NCBI RefSeq assembly: GCF_002407605.1
Contig: NZ_NXGV01000001.1
Location: forward strand, 124,643-188,642
Origin: Marinobacter sp. ANT_B65
Lineage (GTDB): Bacteria; Pseudomonadota; Gammaproteobacteria; Pseudomonadales; Oleiphilaceae
DNA length: 64,000 nucleotides
Direction: 5' to 3'
The translations under genes were made by a program, and so were the position numbers. The notes beneath the pieces are model-generated. The model was not told where the DNA came from. It searched no databases and saw only the letters and a program-made list of their open reading frames with translations. The first letter of the stretch is position 1; every line of letters begins with the position of its first letter. This document shows positions 45,727 through 54,824 of this stretch, piece after piece.

Positions 45727-47067
45727 ATGACAAGACATGCGGTAGAAGCAAATTTTGATGGACTGGTTGGCCCCACACACAATTATGCAGGGCTGTCCTG
45801 GGGCAATGTGGCGTCAAAATCCAATGTGAATGCGGTGTCCAACCCCAGGGAAGCAGCGCTTCAGGGACTGGCAAAAATGAAACGCCTGGCTGACCGGGGT
45901 TATGTTCAGGGTGTTCTTCCTCCCCATGAACGTCCTCATGTTCCGTCGCTCAAGGCTCTGGGATTCAGGGGTACAGATGCACAGATTCTGGAGCAGGCCG
46001 CTGAATCCAGCCCGGCTATTCTGGCTGCCGTGTCTTCTGCATCCTCAATGTGGACAGCGAATGCCGCAACCGTTTCGCCCAGTGCTGATACTTCGGATCA
46101 CAGGGTGCATTTCACTCCGGCTAACCTGAACGCCAAGTTTCACCGTTCTATTGAACATACCGTGACAGGTCGGTCACTGAAGTCCATTTTTGCGGATGAG
46201 GGATATTTTGCTCATCACCCGGCGCTACCCTCGGTCAGTCATTTTGGCGATGAGGGCGCGGCCAATCACACCCGGCTTTGTGGCCATTATGGCGAGCCTG
46301 GTGTGGAGTTGTTTGTGTATGGTCAGGCTGCGTTTGATGAGCAGGCGCCGGCGCCGGTAAAGTACCCGGCCCGGCAGACTCTTGAGGCCTCGCAGGCTAT
46401 CGCCCGTTTGCACGGTCTTAAAGATGTTAACCGGGTGTTTGCCCAACAGAACCCGGCCGCCATTGATGCGGGCGTGTTTCATAACGACGTCATTGCTGTG
46501 GGTAATGGCAATACTCTCTTCTATCACGAAATGGCTTTTCTGAATGAAGAGAAGGTGCTGACAGATATCCGTGCACGCCTGACCGGGGCTGAGCTTGAGG
46601 CTGTTCGTGTAAGTAGTGCAGAGGTGCCGCTTGAGGATGCAGTGGCTTCGTACCTGTTCAACAGCCAGTTACTGAATACGCCTGATGGAATGTTGCTGGC
46701 AGTTCCGGGTGAGTGCAGGGAAGTGGCGTCTGTAAGCCGGTATCTGGACAAGCTGCTTGCTGCGAACGGGCCGGTTACGGCGGTGGAGGTGTTTGATGTG
46801 AAACAGTCCATGCGTAATGGCGGTGGCCCTGCGTGCCTGCGTCTGCGTGTGGTTCTGAGTGATGATGAGCTGCAGGCCATGCATCGCGGCGTTATTCTTA
46901 CCGGTGAATTATACGAGCGCCTGACTCTCTGGGTTGAAACCCATTACCGCGATGAGCTTGCGCGGGAAGATCTGGCTGATCCGATGTTGCTGGATGAAGT
47001 GCGCAAAGCTCTGGATGAGCTGACCGGGATTCTGGGGCTGGGTTCGATCTATGACTTCCAGCTTTAA
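45727..47067 (+). CDS. astB: N-succinylarginine dihydrolase
   Basis: Second AST enzyme: splits succinylarginine to succinylornithine, CO2 and two ammonia. The 446-residue product (E. coli 447) is a GME-family enzyme with start [35 protein letters not shown], the His region [10 protein letters not shown] and the nucleophile Cys370 in [15 protein letters not shown] 45727 lies 19 bases after astD; the longer frame from TTG 45697 would overlap astD. Last gene of this block; the expected next gene, astE, is instead at 52886-53929 on the other strand. Confidence 0.95.
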   Translation: MTRHAVEANFDGLVGPTHNYAGLSWGNVASKSNVNAVSNPREAALQGLAKMKRLADRGYVQGVLPPHERPHVPSLKALGFRGTDAQILEQAAESSPAILAAVSSASSMWTANAATVSPSADTSDHRVHFTPANLNAKFHRSIEHTVTGRSLKSIFADEGYFAHHPALPSVSHFGDEGAANHTRLCGHYGEPGVELFVYGQAAFDEQAPAPVKYPARQTLEASQAIARLHGLKDVNRVFAQQNPAAIDAGVFHNDVIAVGNGNTLFYHEMAFLNEEKVLTDIRARLTGAELEAVRVSSAEVPLEDAVASYLFNSQLLNTPDGMLLAVPGECREVASVSRYLDKLLAANGPVTAVEVFDVKQSMRNGGGPACLRLRVVLSDDELQAMHRGVILTGELYERLTLWVETHYRDELAREDLADPMLLDEVRKALDELTGILGLGSIYDFQL

Positions 47068-47083
47068 ATGTTCTTGAAGCCTC

Positions 47084-47722
47084 TCAGGAGGCAGCGAGCG
47101 ACGAACTCAGCATGTCCATCGTATGGCGGATAAGGCTCTCGGCGGGGAAACTGTCCTGGTTCCCGCTCGTTTCCGACTGGCATAGCAGGATGGTTCCATG
47201 TAGCGCCCCGCGTAGATAAAGAGCGGTTTGCTCCGGGTTTTTTATGCGTTGTCGGCTCATGGTTCCGTCTTCAAGTCCCAGGTTGATGGCCTCTGTCATC
47301 AGCTTCATAAGTTCTGATTTAGAGCATAGCATTTCCATTGTCTGGGCCTCATCTGCCTCTGCCATGGCGGTTGAGGCTGTGGTGAGTGCCGAGAAGTAGT
47401 CTGGCTCCTCCATATAAAAACGGTAGTAGGATTCTCCCATCGCCCTTATTTGTGCCAGCCCTGTGTCGGCAGTTTTTCTGGCAGCCCGGAAGCGCTCAGA
47501 AAGACTGTAGCCAGCTCTCAGCATGATACCCCGCTGAATAGCGGCCTTATCCTTGAAATAGACATACAGAAGCGCCCGGCTCAGGCTGGCGGTTCGTGCA
47601 ATATCGTCCATGGATGTGCGCTCATAACCCTTTTCAGAGAAGACACGCTCCGCAGCGTCGAGAATGGTGTCGTAGCGGGCCTGTTTTTCCTGTTCGCGGC
47701 GTGTTTTCAGTGGTTCAGTCAT
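47084..47722 (-). CDS. TetR-family repressor of the adjacent efflux genes
   Basis: A 212-residue TetR regulator with N-terminal HTH: RYDTILDAAERVFSEKGYERTSMDDIARTASLSRALLYVYFKDKAAI (from residue ~16). The C-terminal ligand domain has no recognisable specificity. It is divergent from an RND adaptor-pump pair, with two palindromic sites in the shared promoter region, so it most likely represses the pump and itself. It ends 17 bases from the convergent astB stop. Confidence 0.9.
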   Translation of the reverse strand: MTEPLKTRREQEKQARYDTILDAAERVFSEKGYERTSMDDIARTASLSRALLYVYFKDKAAIQRGIMLRAGYSLSERFRAARKTADTGLAQIRAMGESYYRFYMEEPDYFSALTTASTAMAEADEAQTMEMLCSKSELMKLMTEAINLGLEDGTMSRQRIKNPEQTALYLRGALHGTILLCQSETSGNQDSFPAESLIRHTMDMLSSSLAAS

Positions 47723-47755
47723 CTGGAGCTCTCATCAGGGGATTCTGTACTATAT

Positions 47756-47786
47756 TGACATAATGTCAAAGAATGACATTATGTCG
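47756..47786. promoter_or_regulatory. Tandem palindromic operators over divergent promoters
   Basis: Two nearly identical 13-base palindromes, TGACATAATGTCA (47756-47768) and TGACATTATGTCG (47774-47786), with centres 18 bases apart. They overlap TTGACA (47755-47760), the likely -35 of the pump genes, with ATTATG 17 bases on. On the other strand a second TTGACA (47769-47764) could serve the tetR gene. This layout fits a TetR dimer-pair operator. Confidence 0.8.
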
Positions 47787-47855
47787 CAACCAATAAGCCG
47801 GATTTCCGCAGGATGCGGTATCGACAAAACACAAGCATGGATGAAAGGACACTCT

Positions 47856-48935
47856 ATGACCTCATTCCGTATCCCTGTTGCCGTTATTTTTATCGCTGTT
47901 TCCGGCCTTTTTCTTTCTGGCTGCAAGGCCGGGGACGCGCCGGTGGCCTCAGCCGGGCACGGGGTATCAGTGCGTGTTTCCGAAGTTACCGGGGGGCAGG
48001 CTCAGGAAATAACTCTGCGTTTTTCCGGTGTTGTGCGATCAACCCAGAGAGCGACGCTGACATTTCAGGTCAGCGGCACTCTGAAAGAGCGTGCGGTTGA
48101 GCTGGGCCAGACCGTTGCAGCCGGTGATGTACTTGCCCGTGCTTACAATCCGGCACTGGAGCCGGCGCGGGATTCCGCCAAAGCAAAACTGGACGAACTG
48201 ATAACCGGATACGAGCAGGCCAAACGGGAATGGGATCGCTCCAGCCGCTTGCATGAGAGAGGCGTGGTTTCCGAACAGAGTCTGGAGCAGCTGGCAGCCC
48301 GTCGCGACTCCCTTGAAGCCAGCGTTGCCACAGCCAGGGCCTCACTCGCAGAGGCCACTCAGCTGCTGCAAGAGAGTACGCTGCGTGCACCATTTTCCGG
48401 TCGGGTGGAAGCTCTTCTGGTAGAAAAGGACGAGTTTGTAGCTGCTGGTCAGCCGGTTATGCGATTGTCTTCCCCTGTAGGTAGGGAAGTAGAGGTCCGG
48501 GTGCCAGCTTATCTGCTGGCCCATGTTTCCCTGGGTCAGAATCTGCCGGTGTGGTCTGTTCGCAATCGCAATGGGGCTCCGGTGACGGGTTCCGTTGTCG
48601 AAATTGCCCAGGCCGGCTCGATCCGTGGGGAGCTGCACCCGGTTCTGGTCAGTCTGCCGAAAGACACACTTGATGCCGGTGAGCCGGTTGAAGTCGGTAT
48701 TACGCCGCTCAGAGACTCAGCAATCACTGTTCCCCTGTTATCGGTCATCCGTGGCGCCGGAGGCATGTCGGTATTCCGGGTACGCGATGGCATAGCCCGG
48801 CGTGTCCCTATCGAGGTTGAGCGTGTGGTAGGTGAGCGGGTTGTAGTGCGTACCGGCGAGCTGGAGCCTGGTGATCAGGTAGTTTATTCCGGGATAACCC
48901 GGCTTGCAGACGGTGATGCCGTGGAGGTGCGTTGA
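47856..48935 (+). CDS. RND efflux periplasmic adaptor (membrane fusion) lipoprotein
   Basis: Links an RND pump to an outer-membrane channel. The 359-residue product has a lipoprotein signal (MTSFRIPVAVIFIAVSGLFLSGC, Cys23), a barrel-sandwich half (FSGVVRSTQRATLTFQVSGTL; LRAPFSGRVEALLVEKDEFVAAGQPV) around a coiled-coil hairpin (~95-165), then beta-barrel and membrane-proximal domains. ATG 47856 follows AAAGGA; the frame opens upstream at 47763 but that part crosses the operators. The stop overlaps the pump ATG. No TolC-like gene is adjacent. Confidence 0.92.
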   Translation: MTSFRIPVAVIFIAVSGLFLSGCKAGDAPVASAGHGVSVRVSEVTGGQAQEITLRFSGVVRSTQRATLTFQVSGTLKERAVELGQTVAAGDVLARAYNPALEPARDSAKAKLDELITGYEQAKREWDRSSRLHERGVVSEQSLEQLAARRDSLEASVATARASLAEATQLLQESTLRAPFSGRVEALLVEKDEFVAAGQPVMRLSSPVGREVEVRVPAYLLAHVSLGQNLPVWSVRNRNGAPVTGSVVEIAQAGSIRGELHPVLVSLPKDTLDAGEPVEVGITPLRDSAITVPLLSVIRGAGGMSVFRVRDGIARRVPIEVERVVGERVVVRTGELEPGDQVVYSGITRLADGDAVEVR

Positions 48936-51900
48936 TGACGCGCCGGCTGCTCAATTTTCAGCGTTTACTGGGCATGGTGGTTACCATGCTTTGTCTGCTG
49001 GGTATTGCGGCATACAGTACCATGCCGCGTCAGGAAGACCCCTCGTTTCCCTACCGGGCCGGTCTGATAAGCGTGAATTATCCGGGCGCAAGTGCTGATG
49101 CTGTAGAGCGGTTGGTGCTCAGGCCTCTGACCGATGAGCTGCGTCAGGTGGAAGAAGTAGACTTTTCTCAAGGTACCGCCCGAACCGGTGTAGCGTTGGT
49201 CAGGTTGCGCCTCAAAGACAACATTTATGATACAGATCCCGCCTGGGATCGAATTCGCCAGGCGATGGAGCGTGCACAGCAGGATTTCCCTGGTGACGTT
49301 GGCTCGATGGTTCTGGATGACAGGCTGATTGACAACCCGGCCATTGTGCTGGCAATTGGTGGGGCTCCGTCGGTGAGCGAGCTGTCTGATGTGGCGGAAC
49401 GACTCAAACAGAATCTATCCGATCTTGCGGGTGTGTCCCGCATTGAGCTGGAAGGAGACGCCGATGAACAGATTACCCTGGCTCTGGATGATGCCGCACT
49501 TTACCGGCTGGGTATCTCGCCGGCGCGGATTCTGGAAACCCTGGCCCAGCGCAATCAGACCACTCCTGGTGGATTTGTGGTGGTGGACGGGCGCCGGTTA
49601 TCTGTACTTCCCAATACAGAATTCGCCGATATTGAAGCTATTCGTGCGACGCCTATTGAACTTCCGGATGGCTCTCAGGTGCCGCTGGCAGCGGCTGCGG
49701 ATGTATGGCGTGGCCCGGTCGAGCCACGTCAGCCAGAAACCTGGTTTGATGGAGAAAGGGTCGTATTGCTTTCGCTGATCATGGAAGAGGGTACGACTGA
49801 CGCCATTCGCTTTGGTGAGCGGGTGCGGGAGCGGATCGCGCAGATTCAACCGGACTTTGAGCCCTACGAAATCCGTGAGATGTTCTTTCAGCCGGATAAA
49901 GTCTCGGAGCGGCTGGATAATCTTGCCTGGAGTCTGGTGCTCTCTGTTCTGATTATTGTGGCTGTAGTGTTTACTGGCATGGGCATCCGGATGGGCTTGC
50001 TGGTGGCATCAATTCTGCCGATGGTGGCACTGATCAGCGTTGGGCTTTACGATCTCGGCGGCGGCGTTCTCCACCAGATAGCTGTGATCGGTATGGTGAT
50101 TTCCCTGGGCATTCTGATCGACAACGCTATTGTGATCGTTGAAAACATACAGGGCCATCTGGACGAGGGTATGCGTCGGATGGACGCCTTGCGCAAGGCT
50201 GTCAGCGAACTTGCAGGGCCACTCGGTGCATCCACCGGCACCACGCTTGCAGCCTTCGCTCCCATGCTACTTGCAAAAGGGGGCGCCGCTGATTTCACCC
50301 GGGGAGTGCCGGTGATGATCATGCTCACCCTGTCTGTCAGTTACCTGCTTGCGATCTCGGTGGTTCCTCTGCTGGCGGCACGGTTCCTGAAACCCCGTCG
50401 CAATGCTGAGGCTGATCGGTTGATCGGACTGGCACGGTTTCTGGGCGGTCTGGTTTACCGTCATCCGCGCCGCCTGATTGCGGCTGGCACTTTGCTGGTT
50501 GCCATCAGCCTGGCGATGACGCCGTTTATGGCACAGCAGTTTTTTCCTGATGCCGACAGGCCTCGGGTCGTTGTGGAAATCTTTATGCCTGAAGGCACGG
50601 ATCAGGTGCGTACAGCCGAAGCTGCCGCGAATCTGGAGCGGGCGATACGCACCCGTGCTGAAGCACTTGAAATTCACCGGTTCGTCGGATTTACCGGCCC
50701 TACTTTCTATTACAATCTCCAGCGTGCACCCCAGGCGCCGAATCGTGGCCGGCTGGTGGTGACCACGCCAACGCTTGAGCACACAACAGAAATGATTCAC
50801 TGGATCCGTGCTCACGTGAATGAACAGATGCCGGAGCTGGATATAAGTGTTGGCGTTCTCGGGCAGGGGCCGCCGAGGATCGCCCCGGTAGAGGTGCGTG
50901 TATATCACGCAGATGATCAGGTTCGTACCCAGGCGGTGGAGCAGCTTTTTGTCGCTCTGCGCCAGGTTGAAGGCACGGTGGATGTTCGTCATGATCTGGA
51001 CATCGGGGTGCCCAGTATTGCGATCAACGTAGATGATGCGACTGCTGCAAGATATGGATTAACCCGTGCGGATGTGGCTCAGAGCCTCTATGGCCAGAGC
51101 TTCGGTGTTGTTGCTGAGCGTTATCGACAGGAAAAAGACCCGATACCGATGGTGCTGCGCTCCCAGGAAGGAACATCCTTGCCTCTGGAGCGCCTTCTCT
51201 CTGTAAATATCTATAATGATCGTGGTGAGGCGATTCCTCTTTCTGCTGTTGCCAGCGTGGAAACCACTTGGGAGCCCGCGGCGCGCTATTTGCGTAACGG
51301 AACCCGGCTTAATACCGTTACTGCGAACCTGCTTACGGGTTATAGCTTCAGTCAGGCGTTGGATGGCCTGAAAAACGCCCTGGAGGAGAATCCTCTGCCA
51401 GAGGGTACCCGCCTGGAAATGGGTGGCGATGCAGAGGGCTCCGGTGATGCCAACGGTGCGCTGTTAACTGCTGCACCTATTGGTGTACTTTTGCTTCTCT
51501 TTTTCCTGCTGCTGCAGTTCAATTCGTTCCGGCGTGTTGGCATCATCCTGCTGACAGTTCCACTGGCGACGGTGGGTATTTTCCCGGGGCTGGTGCTTTC
51601 GGGTTCACCCTTCGGGTTTCAGTCGTTGCTGGGAGTAATCGCACTGGTCGGCATTGTTGTGAACAACGCCATAGTGCTGCTCGATGTGATGGACAGAGAG
51701 TTGGAGCTAGGTGAGAGCATTCACGAAGCCATGCGCAAAGCGGTTGTGCAGCGAACCCGTCCAATCCTGCTGACCACGGCGACTACAGTAGCTGGCCTGC
51801 TTCCATTAGCATTCTCAAGTTCCACGCTCTGGCCACCTATGGCCTGGGCGATAATCTCAGGGCTTCTTGCGTCCACAGTGCTGACCTTGCTGGTGATTCC

Positions 51901-51961
51901 GGCTGTGTGCACTCAGCTGATCAGGGCCCGGGTTGCAGAACCGGAAAATGCACCTGCATAG
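48935..51961 (+). CDS. RND efflux transporter, AcrB-type inner-membrane pump
   Basis: Proton-driven multidrug or solvent exporter. The 1008-residue product has the RND layout: TM1 near the N-terminus, two large periplasmic loops, and the central TM bundle. Residues IDNAIVIVEN in TM4 correspond to the AcrB Asp pair, but the second Asp is Asn here, as in many non-AcrB RND groups. A second half repeats the fold (VNNAIVLLDVMDRELE). The substrate cannot be told. ATG 48935 overlaps the adaptor stop (TTGATG). Regulated by the divergent TetR. Confidence 0.93.
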   Translation: MTRRLLNFQRLLGMVVTMLCLLGIAAYSTMPRQEDPSFPYRAGLISVNYPGASADAVERLVLRPLTDELRQVEEVDFSQGTARTGVALVRLRLKDNIYDTDPAWDRIRQAMERAQQDFPGDVGSMVLDDRLIDNPAIVLAIGGAPSVSELSDVAERLKQNLSDLAGVSRIELEGDADEQITLALDDAALYRLGISPARILETLAQRNQTTPGGFVVVDGRRLSVLPNTEFADIEAIRATPIELPDGSQVPLAAAADVWRGPVEPRQPETWFDGERVVLLSLIMEEGTTDAIRFGERVRERIAQIQPDFEPYEIREMFFQPDKVSERLDNLAWSLVLSVLIIVAVVFTGMGIRMGLLVASILPMVALISVGLYDLGGGVLHQIAVIGMVISLGILIDNAIVIVENIQGHLDEGMRRMDALRKAVSELAGPLGASTGTTLAAFAPMLLAKGGAADFTRGVPVMIMLTLSVSYLLAISVVPLLAARFLKPRRNAEADRLIGLARFLGGLVYRHPRRLIAAGTLLVAISLAMTPFMAQQFFPDADRPRVVVEIFMPEGTDQVRTAEAAANLERAIRTRAEALEIHRFVGFTGPTFYYNLQRAPQAPNRGRLVVTTPTLEHTTEMIHWIRAHVNEQMPELDISVGVLGQGPPRIAPVEVRVYHADDQVRTQAVEQLFVALRQVEGTVDVRHDLDIGVPSIAINVDDATAARYGLTRADVAQSLYGQSFGVVAERYRQEKDPIPMVLRSQEGTSLPLERLLSVNIYNDRGEAIPLSAVASVETTWEPAARYLRNGTRLNTVTANLLTGYSFSQALDGLKNALEENPLPEGTRLEMGGDAEGSGDANGALLTAAPIGVLLLLFFLLLQFNSFRRVGIILLTVPLATVGIFPGLVLSGSPFGFQSLLGVIALVGIVVNNAIVLLDVMDRELELGESIHEAMRKAVVQRTRPILLTTATTVAGLLPLAFSSSTLWPPMAWAIISGLLASTVLTLLVIPAVCTQLIRARVAEPENAPA

Positions 51962-52053
51962 GCCAGCTTGGCTTTTGGTGAACAGGCATACTACGTCCTC
52001 TGCCCAAAGGCATCGTCAATTGGAGCAAATTTTGCTGACAGGGGTGTTTAAAG

Positions 52054-52848
52054 ATGTCTTCTAAGCTAAAAAGGACATTGTTTACTATATTTGCCTGTCT
52101 GGTTATTAGTCTGCCAGCCAAAAGCAATACCATGAGAGCGAGTCTGCAAGGCGTAGAAGAACAAGACCCTCAACTTACAATTCTTCGGTTGCCAGGTTAT
52201 CAGATAAACTTGTATACGCTCCCATTGGAAGAGAAGGTGCTTCTGTTTTCGGAAGAACCGAGAGTAGTGGGCTGCAAAAAAGTCGAATACAGTGTAGTTC
52301 AGTTGCAGGGCTTTGAAGAATCAGGAGATGGTTATCTTAGGTTTGAGCACTTTATAGTTTTTTCGCAAAATGACGAAAAATACGTAAAGCATTTCAGGTT
52401 TTCTGAATCTGATTTAAATAAAAACAATCTTCTGGACGAAGCCGGGGCAGTCACTGAAAGATTATGTCGGTTTATTGGTCATCATTCCAAGTACCAGTCT
52501 TCTATAGTTGAGCGGGATACATCCAGTGACTTGTATCTGGCGGAGCTTGTGCATATAGAAGGGCGAAATTATTTTCTGTACTTTCCTAACTTCAAAAATA
52601 TAAAAGTCACTGTAGAGGCTGATGGCGGGGCAGAGGTTTCACTACTGGAAAAGCAACAGATTACTTGCCAGGGTGATAGTTGGTTAGTCGTTCCTGTACA
52701 GTTTACCTTCAGTTCTTTGGAAGGTAAGCGCCTATACCGATATTACCTGTTCGAAGCTCAAGAAGAGTCTCTCTCTTCGCCAAATGTCAGTGTCAGCTCA
52801 AATAAACTTTCTACTACGCAGTTATGCGAAAAGATAAGTAGTTTGTAA
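52054..52848 (+). CDS. Hypothetical exported protein, AT-rich orphan
   Basis: Not recognised. The 264-residue product has a signal peptide (MSSKLKRTLFTIFACLVISLPAKS) and a mature part with many aromatic and charged strands (YQINLYTLP, YLRFEHFIVFS, NYFLYFPNFKN, YRYYLFEAQ) and four Cys (VGCKKV, ERLCRF, ITCQGD, TQLCEK), suggesting a beta-rich periplasmic protein with two disulfides. Codon use and base composition are clearly more AT-rich than the flanking efflux and astE genes, a sign of transfer. The ribosome binding site is weak (GGGGTG). It stands alone, convergent with astE. Confidence 0.7.
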   Translation: MSSKLKRTLFTIFACLVISLPAKSNTMRASLQGVEEQDPQLTILRLPGYQINLYTLPLEEKVLLFSEEPRVVGCKKVEYSVVQLQGFEESGDGYLRFEHFIVFSQNDEKYVKHFRFSESDLNKNNLLDEAGAVTERLCRFIGHHSKYQSSIVERDTSSDLYLAELVHIEGRNYFLYFPNFKNIKVTVEADGGAEVSLLEKQQITCQGDSWLVVPVQFTFSSLEGKRLYRYYLFEAQEESLSSPNVSVSSNKLSTTQLCEKISSL

Positions 52849-52885
52849 CATGCATCTCCTTGGTGCAAAAGCGGCGAGGAGATCC

Positions 52886-53929
52886 TCAGGCTTGCCGGGC
52901 CCTGATCATCAGGCCCACTCTTTGACCAACCGGTACATCCCTGTTGGGAAATACAATTGCCTGAGGTGAGAGCTCAACTTTGTAGCAGGTATCATCATCC
53001 TCCCAGATGACGGTGCCTGTAGGGTATTCGGTGAAATTGGCTACGTCATCCGGAATATGAAAGCGGAAGTTTTTCCCGGTATTGAGGATCTCATGCACCA
53101 CCTCAAAGACTGTGAAGTGCTCAAGCTGAGGCAGCTTTTCCGGGCGCGGCTCGCCACAAAAACGTCTCCGCAAAGCCTTTTTGATTCCCTCAAAACGCGC
53201 CAGATCATTCTCGCCAAAAGGCCGGACCTTGCCCAGTTCTATGGTGAAGCTCTCTGCGCCGAGTACAGAGGATGAAAACGAAGAAAATGTAGTGCCAACC
53301 TTATGCTGAAGCAACAAGGTGCCCACCTCTGCTTCCAGCAGAAGATCACACTGGTCCTCCGGCACCTGCCGGCCCTCCACAAACGGATAAAGCGCAAACT
53401 TCTCTCGCCTGGACGGCTTTATAGCCGTATGCAAGTCGTAGTGGGACAGGGCCTGTGGATGCATCGTGGCAAACTGACGGCATGCCTCCTCCAGGAACTT
53501 TGCGCGGGCTGCCTCAGGTAGCTCATCATATTCCGGTCTGTTATGGGCACAGTTAAACAGCCGGTTAAGATTTGCTTCCAGAAACCGCTTCCCGGCCACC
53601 ATAGCCGGCGGGTTCCCCAGAATCAGCAAAAGCGGACAGGCGAGCTCCCACTCTTCGTTAAGCAGTTCACTGACCAGCGCGTTCAGTACTTCAATGGGTG
53701 CGGTTTCATTACCGTGAATGCCGGCGGAGATAATCAACGCCTCCTGATTAGGATTGGCGCGACCGGCTGGAGGGGTTAGGTGTAAAACACCAACAGCCTT
53801 GCGGCTTATGCGAGTTCCGTCAGAAAGCGTGATGTTAGACCCCGTGGGGTTCGATGTGGCCTTGGCAAGCGTGTGCGACAGCCAATCAGGGTTGGTATCA
53901 AATAAGTGTATTGGTGCGTGTTCTGTCAT
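52886..53929 (-). CDS. astE: Succinylglutamate desuccinylase
   Basis: Last AST enzyme: zinc-dependent hydrolysis of succinylglutamate to succinate and glutamate. The 347-residue AstE/AspA-family product has zinc ligands in SAGIHGNETAP (His72, Glu75) and YDLHTAI (His167), the NPPAMVAGKRF loop and the C-terminal TIELGKVRPFGENDL motif. It lies after the aotPJQM transporter genes on the - strand rather than after astB, so its expression probably follows arginine uptake. P. aeruginosa has an AstE-like gene (aotO) within its aot operon, which may explain the setting; the close match to true AstE favours desuccinylase. Confidence 0.92.
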   Translation of the reverse strand: MTEHAPIHLFDTNPDWLSHTLAKATSNPTGSNITLSDGTRISRKAVGVLHLTPPAGRANPNQEALIISAGIHGNETAPIEVLNALVSELLNEEWELACPLLLILGNPPAMVAGKRFLEANLNRLFNCAHNRPEYDELPEAARAKFLEEACRQFATMHPQALSHYDLHTAIKPSRREKFALYPFVEGRQVPEDQCDLLLEAEVGTLLLQHKVGTTFSSFSSSVLGAESFTIELGKVRPFGENDLARFEGIKKALRRRFCGEPRPEKLPQLEHFTVFEVVHEILNTGKNFRFHIPDDVANFTEYPTGTVIWEDDDTCYKVELSPQAIVFPNRDVPVGQRVGLMIRARQA

Positions 53930-53971
53930 GAAGGCTCCCCGAAAAGATCGAAGGGCGGGCGGTTATAGCCT

Positions 53972-54043
53972 TTCCGGGAGTGACTGAAGCCATGGATGGC
54001 TTCAGCCAAGCGCACATGGATGTGCTCGTAGCGTCTCCCGGAA
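53972..54043. repeat. Structured intergenic repeat, copy 2 (three-way junction)
   Basis: Outer arms TTCCGGGAG (53972-53980) and CTCCCGGAA (54035-54043) enclose two perfect hairpins: CTGAAGCCAT-GG-ATGGCTTCAG (53984-54005) and GCACAT-GG-ATGTGC (54012-54025). Both have the same CATGGATG apex. Between the hairpins lies GCCAAGC. The interior matches the - strand of the element at 17730-17812, while the outer arms differ in sequence but both pair. It lies between aotM and astE in the - strand operon. Confidence 0.8.
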
Positions 54044-54098
54044 GGTGATGCCCTGCCAGACCTTGCGCAGACATAGAAGCCTGATGATCGATGAAAAC

Positions 54099-54824
54099 TC
54101 AGGAACCCACAGGCCGCTGATGCCGCAATAAATGATTCTCAAGTTTGCGGAACGCAAACACCAGAATAAACGTCAGCACCATGTAGCAAAGTGCCACAAA
54201 GATAAACGCATCAAACGGTGCATAGAATCGTGAATAGATATTCCGCGCAGCACCCGTCAGATCAACAATGGTTACCACACTCGCAATCGCACTGGAGTGC
54301 AACATGAAAATAACCTCATTGGAATACGCCTGAACCGCGCGGCGCGCGGCGCTTGGCAGTACAATACGGCGCATCCGCATAAACCAGTTCATGCCATAGG
54401 CTTTTGCTGCCTCAATCTCACCGTGAGGGGTCGAAATAATCGCACCCCGAATAATTTCCGTGGTATAGGCGCAAGTGTTCAGGGCAAAAGCCAGCAGGGC
54501 AGGGTAGAAGGGCTCCCGGAAAACCTCCCACCAAAACGTCTCCTGAATGCCGGGGATCTGGGCCACGCCATAGTAGATGATATAGAGTTGAATCAGCAGC
54601 GGTGTGCCACGGAACAGATAGGTGTAAAGCCAGATAGGCCCGGATACGAACGGGTTTTTGACCGTGCGCAGAATGGCAAGTGGGACAGCACACACAAGCC
54701 CGATGATCAGACTCACGAATACCAGTTGTACGGTTGTAACCGCTCCATCCCAGTATTCCATGATAGTCATGGCATTGAATATGTCGTTCTGGTCGAGCCA
54801 GGCAGCGAGGAAATCAGGCATCAT
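54099..54824 (-). CDS. aotM: Arginine/ornithine-type ABC transporter permease AotM
   Basis: HisM-type permease, 241 residues, five or so membrane segments and the family coupling motif EIEAAKAYGMNWFMRMRRIVLPSA. TYLFRGTPLLIQLYIIYYG is the typical polar amino acid permease block. The ATG overlaps the aotQ stop (ATGA). Substrate assignment to arginine/ornithine rests on the operon link to astE and on similarity of the whole set to aot/his systems. Confidence 0.9.
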   Translation of the reverse strand: MMPDFLAAWLDQNDIFNAMTIMEYWDGAVTTVQLVFVSLIIGLVCAVPLAILRTVKNPFVSGPIWLYTYLFRGTPLLIQLYIIYYGVAQIPGIQETFWWEVFREPFYPALLAFALNTCAYTTEIIRGAIISTPHGEIEAAKAYGMNWFMRMRRIVLPSAARRAVQAYSNEVIFMLHSSAIASVVTIVDLTGAARNIYSRFYAPFDAFIFVALCYMVLTFILVFAFRKLENHLLRHQRPVGS

